64,000 bases of DNA from Candidatus Electrothrix aestuarii. GTDB lineage: Bacteria > Desulfobacterota > Desulfobulbia > Desulfobulbales > Desulfobulbaceae. Position 1 is the stretch's first letter; each line of letters starts with the position of its first letter. A program made the position numbers and the translations under genes. Shown here piece after piece: positions 60,737-64,000 of this stretch. Where the stretch lies: the NCBI GenBank assembly GCA_032595685.2, contig CP159373.1, positions 393,001-457,000 of the forward strand, in the 5' to 3' direction. A model generated the notes under the pieces. The model was not told the DNA's origin. It worked only from the letters and a program-made list of their open reading frames with translations, and did not search any database.

Positions 60737-61315
60737 ATGTCAGTAAATTGCCATCAAAGACCAAGGAAGAAAAAAGAGTCCCGGGTCTTTGAGCTCTGCA
60801 CCCTGGCCTTCTTTGGCCTCTTTATAGCAGCCCTCACCTCCGTACTCTTGTACGCATATCCGATCTCTATCCTGACTTGTGCCTATGTGGAACCGAATCA
60901 GGTTGACTGCCGCTTGCAGGAACGGGCGGTCGGCCTGATCCCGATAAAGGAACAGGGTATTTTCGACCTCAAGGATGCCTTTGTGACCAGGGAATCCTCA
61001 GAGGTACGGCGGTCCGGCAGAACAGAACGTCTGGTCAATGACAGGGTCGTGCTCCAGACCAGCTCGGATAAAATTCCACTGAACAGCTTTGATGAAACCG
61101 GCGGCTTTCTCGCCAAAGACACCGCTCACACAATAAAAGACTTTCTCCAATCCCACACCACCGAGCCCTTGCGGGTCTGGCAGGCCACCTGGCTTCCGCT
61201 GGGACTCAGCCTTTTTTTCTTTCCCCTTTCCCTGGTGATGCTCTATGTTGTACTAGAGAATCTGCTCTGTGGCTGGCGAAGAAACAAATCAGAGCATCAT
61301 AGGCGAAGGACATAA
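60737..61315 (+). CDS. Membrane protein with two helices and a central domain
   Basis: A 192-residue protein of unknown function. TM1 (CTLAFFGLFIAALTSVLLYA) and TM2 (LPLGLSLFFFPLSLVMLYVV) enclose a domain of about 105 residues with mixed strands (CRLQERAVGLIPIKEQGIFD; TERLVNDRVVLQTSSDKIPL). Both termini are basic, so they face the cytoplasm and the domain is outside or PH-like near the membrane. It is followed after 21 nt by a second small membrane protein. Confidence 0.65.
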   Translation: MSVNCHQRPRKKKESRVFELCTLAFFGLFIAALTSVLLYAYPISILTCAYVEPNQVDCRLQERAVGLIPIKEQGIFDLKDAFVTRESSEVRRSGRTERLVNDRVVLQTSSDKIPLNSFDETGGFLAKDTAHTIKDFLQSHTTEPLRVWQATWLPLGLSLFFFPLSLVMLYVVLENLLCGWRRNKSEHHRRRT

Positions 61316-61336
61316 GCACAAAAACGTTACGGAACT

Positions 61337-61894
61337 ATGGATAAACTTATTGCGATCTTATTTGGATCTCCTGTTCATACTTTGCTCATAGTTGCAGGAC
61401 TCTTTTTTCTCCTGCTGGCTATTGTCTCGAAAGTGGGAAACACGATTACTGTCTCACCGGGAAGACAGAAGGCCGCCGTCCTTATTGGTTCAATCCTGCT
61501 GGGCCTAGGTCTTTTTCTCCAATTTCAAGATTCTTTTTCGCCTCCCCCTCCTTCTCCTCAGGGAGTGGTTGCTAATTATATTCATCTGATAGACAGCCAG
61601 CAATTCACTGAGGCCAAAAAACTATATCCAAACCTGAATATTGAGGCAGCTACTAGCTGGATGAAGTCTGAAAACAATCCAGAACGAGCAATCCACTCAA
61701 TCAATTTAGTTGATTTTCTTGACGAAGACATTTCAACATCCACTGCTTCTCTGGCAGCGAAAATCAGATATTGCCGAGAAGACGGTAGCGGTACGGATGA
61801 AGAAAAAATTTTCCTTTTGGAACAGACTGAAAACCAATGGATCATTCAGAGTGCAAATCAGCCTCGTTCAGTCAAGATGATCAGATGTTTTTAA
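61337..61894 (+). CDS. Membrane protein with two helices and a soluble C-terminal domain
   Basis: A 185-residue protein I do not recognise. Helices at 9-31 (FGSPVHTLLIVAGLFFLLLA) and 46-62 (AAVLIGSILLGLGLFLQF) are followed by a Pro-rich linker (FSPPPPSPQG) and a soluble domain with a VANYIHLIDSQQFTEAKKLY helix and a FLLEQTENQWIIQSA strand pair, an NTF2/DUF4878-like pattern. Probably co-transcribed with the gene before it. Confidence 0.6.
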   Translation: MDKLIAILFGSPVHTLLIVAGLFFLLLAIVSKVGNTITVSPGRQKAAVLIGSILLGLGLFLQFQDSFSPPPPSPQGVVANYIHLIDSQQFTEAKKLYPNLNIEAATSWMKSENNPERAIHSINLVDFLDEDISTSTASLAAKIRYCREDGSGTDEEKIFLLEQTENQWIIQSANQPRSVKMIRCF

Positions 61895-62015
61895 TCAAGC
61901 CAGCATGATATTCTCTTATATCCTTATATTGTTTACATACTGATGAGGAATTTTAACAACCAAACAGCACATTTGTGGCAGAATAAAGCCATTTTCTCCT
62001 CTTGAAGAGAATGAA

Positions 62016-62875
62016 ATGCTCAAAAGAGACTACAAAAAAGAGCTGAAGCATCTCTATAAACCCTCAGCAAAAAAGGTCGTTCTGGTTGATGTCCCGGCAA
62101 TGAACTTTCTTATGATTGATGGCCAGGGTGATCCCAACAGCTCGCAGGCCTTTCAGGAGGCCGTCGCTGCCTTATATCCCCTCGCCTATACTTTGAAGTT
62201 CATGGTCAAGAAAGGAGAGACAGGCGTTGATTACGGTGTCATGCCCCTGGAAGGCCTGTGGTGGTCAGATGATATGGCTACATTCAGCGTGGACAAGAAA
62301 GAAGATTGGCAATGGACGCTCATGATCATGCAGCCGGAGTATATTAGCGAGGACATGGTGGCAACAGCCAGAGAAGAGGTTGCCCGGAAAAAGAACCCTT
62401 CTGCCTTATCCCAGGTGCGCTTTGCCTCATTCCAGGAAGGCAGGGCTGCCCAGACCCTGCACGTCGGCCCCTTTACAGAAGGGTGCGGCTCTTCTGTTTT
62501 GATGTTAACATATTTATAATATATCAATTGTAGATTTCAAATTGAGTGTTACTCGCTCGAACTGCTCTACTTTTAATCCGGTAAAAATAGACCCCATAAT
62601 TACCACCACATTAACAGGAGCAGTTTAGACAAATAGCACTTAAAGTGAAATGAAGTATTGGCACTTTTTCAATACCCTAGCTTTGATTTAGAAGAGCCGC
62701 ACCCTTTACAGAAGAAGGCCCAACTGTGGCAAAGGTTCATAGCTTCATCGAAGAAACGGGTGAGCAACGAACAGGTAAGCATCATGAAATTTATCTCAGC
62801 GATATCCGCAAAGCCGCCCCTGCAAACTGGAAAACCGTGATCCGGCAGCCTTGCTGCAAGGCCTCCTCATTGTAA
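62016..62875 (+). pseudogene. GyrI-like small-molecule-binding protein, split by a MITE
   Basis: A gene of 209 codons when 62472-62704 style inserted DNA is removed: 62016-62480 joins 62714-62875 in frame. The first part (KKVVLVDVPAMNFLMIDGQG, YTLKFMVKKGETGVDYGVMP) and the joined part (LHVGPFTE then EGPTVAKVHSFIEETG, GKHHEIYLSDIRKAAPANWK) give a complete GyrI-like fold. As it stands, translation from the start stops at 62519 in the MITE, leaving the last quarter unmade. These proteins bind small ligands; the role here is unknown. Confidence 0.88.
62481..62704. mobile_element. 224-bp MITE with 15-bp inverted ends and 9-bp target duplication
   Basis: Perfect terminal repeats GGGTGCGGCTCTTCT at 62481-62495 and its complement at 62690-62704, with weaker pairing further in. 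TTTACAGAA occurs at 62472-62480 and 62705-62713. The inside is AT-rich and has no gene, so it must have been moved by a transposase elsewhere. The GGCTCTTC string is like ISL3-type ends, but a 9-bp duplication is not typical of them. Confidence 0.9.
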
Positions 62876-62886
62876 CGCGACCCATC

Positions 62887-64000
62887 GTGCAGAAACCAAG
62901 CAAAACCCCCAGAGAAAGCTTCAAGCGATTGCGGAAAGGAGCGCAGCAGCTTTTGACCGCCCCGCAAAAAAAGCTGAGCAAGAGAAAGCGCCGCTCCAAA
63001 GACTCCCTGACCAATCCCTCGGAAAAAACCGGCCTGCCTCCTGGCTCCCTGATCCATGTGGGTGATTTCTGCCAACTAGAGACTGCTATTCATACCGTCA
63101 CCTATAATAGAGAAACTGTTGAGCAGCAACGCATTGGCTCATCAAAAGAACTTACTGGCTTTGATGATAACGAAAGCGTGGCCTGGATAACAGTGGAAGG
63201 GCTTTCTGATGTTGATCTTATCGAGGAAATAGGGATTATGGCAGGCATTCACCCGCTTGTTATCGAAGACATCCTCACCACCCACCAACGCCCCAAGTTT
63301 GAGGTCTACGACTCCTACCTCTTTATAGTCACCAGCAACCTCACCGCAATCCAAAATGAGGAAACACAAGAGATGGTGGTTGAGCATGAGCAGATCAGCC
63401 TGCTTATTCTTGCCAATGCGGTGTTTGTTTTTCGGGAAAGGACGGATGATCTCTTTCAGCCGCTAATACGGCGGATCAAAACCCGGAGAGGAAAGATACG
63501 GAGTATGGGCTCAGATTATCTGGCCTATGCCTTGATCGACATCCTGGTTGACCAGCTCTTTCATCTGACCGACACGATGGATGATACCATCACCCTGCTG
63601 GAAGACCGGCTCCTTTTTTCTGAGCCCACCAAGGACATGCCCGTCACCATTCAGCAGCTCAAGCGAGAGGCAATCTTTATTAACAAGCATGTTGTGCCGA
63701 TTAAAGAACTGACCGGAGCAATCATGCGCAGTGATTCCAAGCTGATTCACGAACGGACCAAGATCTATTTCCGGGATGTCTCTGACCATGCCCTACGCCT
63801 CAGCGAGGCTGTGGAGTCCTACCGGGAGCTGCTGGCAGGCCTGTCCTCGCTCTATATCTCTGGCCTGAGCAACAGAATGAACGAGGTCATGAAGGTACTC
63901 ACCCTGTTTGCCTCGGTGTTTATTCCCCTGACCTTTTTAGCAGGAATCTACGGCATGAATTTCGAGCACATGCCTGAGCTGCACTGGAAATGGGCCTATC
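62887..64000 (+). CDS. corA: CorA magnesium/cobalt transporter, 5' part
   Basis: About 371 codons up to the window edge. The start is GTG at 62887; the basic N-terminus (VQKPSKTPRESFKRLRKGAQ) is followed by the CorA soluble domain (SLIHVGDFCQLETAIHTVTY, VAWITVEGLSDVDLIEEIG, HPLVIEDILTTHQRPKFEVY) and the long stalk helix. The pore motif GMN is in LAGIYGMNFEHMPEL at the end of TM1. Only the last helix is missing. It carries Mg2+ or Co2+ across the inner membrane. It starts 11 nt after the restored stop of the GyrI-like gene. Confidence 0.93.
   Translation, partial: MQKPSKTPRESFKRLRKGAQQLLTAPQKKLSKRKRRSKDSLTNPSEKTGLPPGSLIHVGDFCQLETAIHTVTYNRETVEQQRIGSSKELTGFDDNESVAWITVEGLSDVDLIEEIGIMAGIHPLVIEDILTTHQRPKFEVYDSYLFIVTSNLTAIQNEETQEMVVEHEQISLLILANAVFVFRERTDDLFQPLIRRIKTRRGKIRSMGSDYLAYALIDILVDQLFHLTDTMDDTITLLEDRLLFSEPTKDMPVTIQQLKREAIFINKHVVPIKELTGAIMRSDSKLIHERTKIYFRDVSDHALRLSEAVESYRELLAGLSSLYISGLSNRMNEVMKVLTLFASVFIPLTFLAGIYGMNFEHMPELHWKWAY

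Overview
The window looks like chromosomal DNA of a Gram-negative anaerobe of the Desulfobacterota, most likely a Desulfobulbales-type sulfate reducer or cable-bacterium relative. This is inferred from gene content (a DUF3343 Se/S-carrier-like pair, a RACE-type corrinoid ASKHA activator, a rubredoxin-fused glutamate-synthase-like protein, membrane tetraheme cytochromes, an ADP-forming acyl-CoA synthetase/GNAT fusion) and not from any marker gene. No rRNA, tRNA or CRISPR array was recognised.

Layout. 0-1.9 kb: polyamine cluster (spermidine synthase end, double DUF350 membrane protein, AdoMet-decarboxylase homologue). 2.1-4.2 kb: an HNH protein, a 23-bp iteron-like array and a PAS/Cys-cluster protein. 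4.2-5.7 kb: ribokinase-fold plus DUF3343 pair (minus). 5.9-12.2 kb: a minus-strand glycan operon (COG5610 HAD protein, GT-C-like membrane protein, GT2, GT4) with a terminator downstream. 12.3-23.3 kb: an accessory region of toxin-antitoxin modules (broken MNT, HepT/MntA, truncated MntA copy, HicAB, UPF0175/DUF3368), a fused restriction-methylation-specificity enzyme, attC-like sites and several repeat families, all reading on the minus strand towards the divergent integron integrase at 23.4-24.4 kb. The housekeeping gene gatA sits in the middle. Two arrays of exact 21-bp units lie at 18.6 and 24.5 kb.

25-38 kb: a VapBC-type pair, the acyl-CoA synthetase/GNAT fusion, a Sel1 protein, a TraB-family membrane protein, two paralogous membrane multiheme cytochromes (one truncated), a frameshifted rubredoxin/glutamate-synthase-like gene and the RACE protein. 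38.7-50.9 kb: a TetR-MFP-RND efflux operon interrupted between MFP and RND by about 6.7 kb of AT-rich cargo. The cargo holds two large unrecognised genes, the first cut by an IS4-type element, and is flanked by a 140-bp direct repeat containing the first 56 nt of the RND gene. 50.9-53.6 kb: a TMEM43-like protein, VapBC and NADAR. 53.8-57.6 kb: an ABC-F ATPase and a tandem segmental duplication of its 3' end plus a small membrane-anchored protein, around a monoheme cytochrome c. 57.8-60.4 kb: a gingipain-like C25 protease with a duplicated C-terminal beta domain. 60.7-64 kb: two small membrane proteins, a GyrI-like gene split by a 224-bp MITE with a 9-bp target duplication, and a CorA transporter running off the end.

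The best candidates for something undescribed are the IS-split two-gene cargo in the efflux operon, the two 21-bp arrays, and the integron-associated defence cassettes with their dispersed hairpin repeats.
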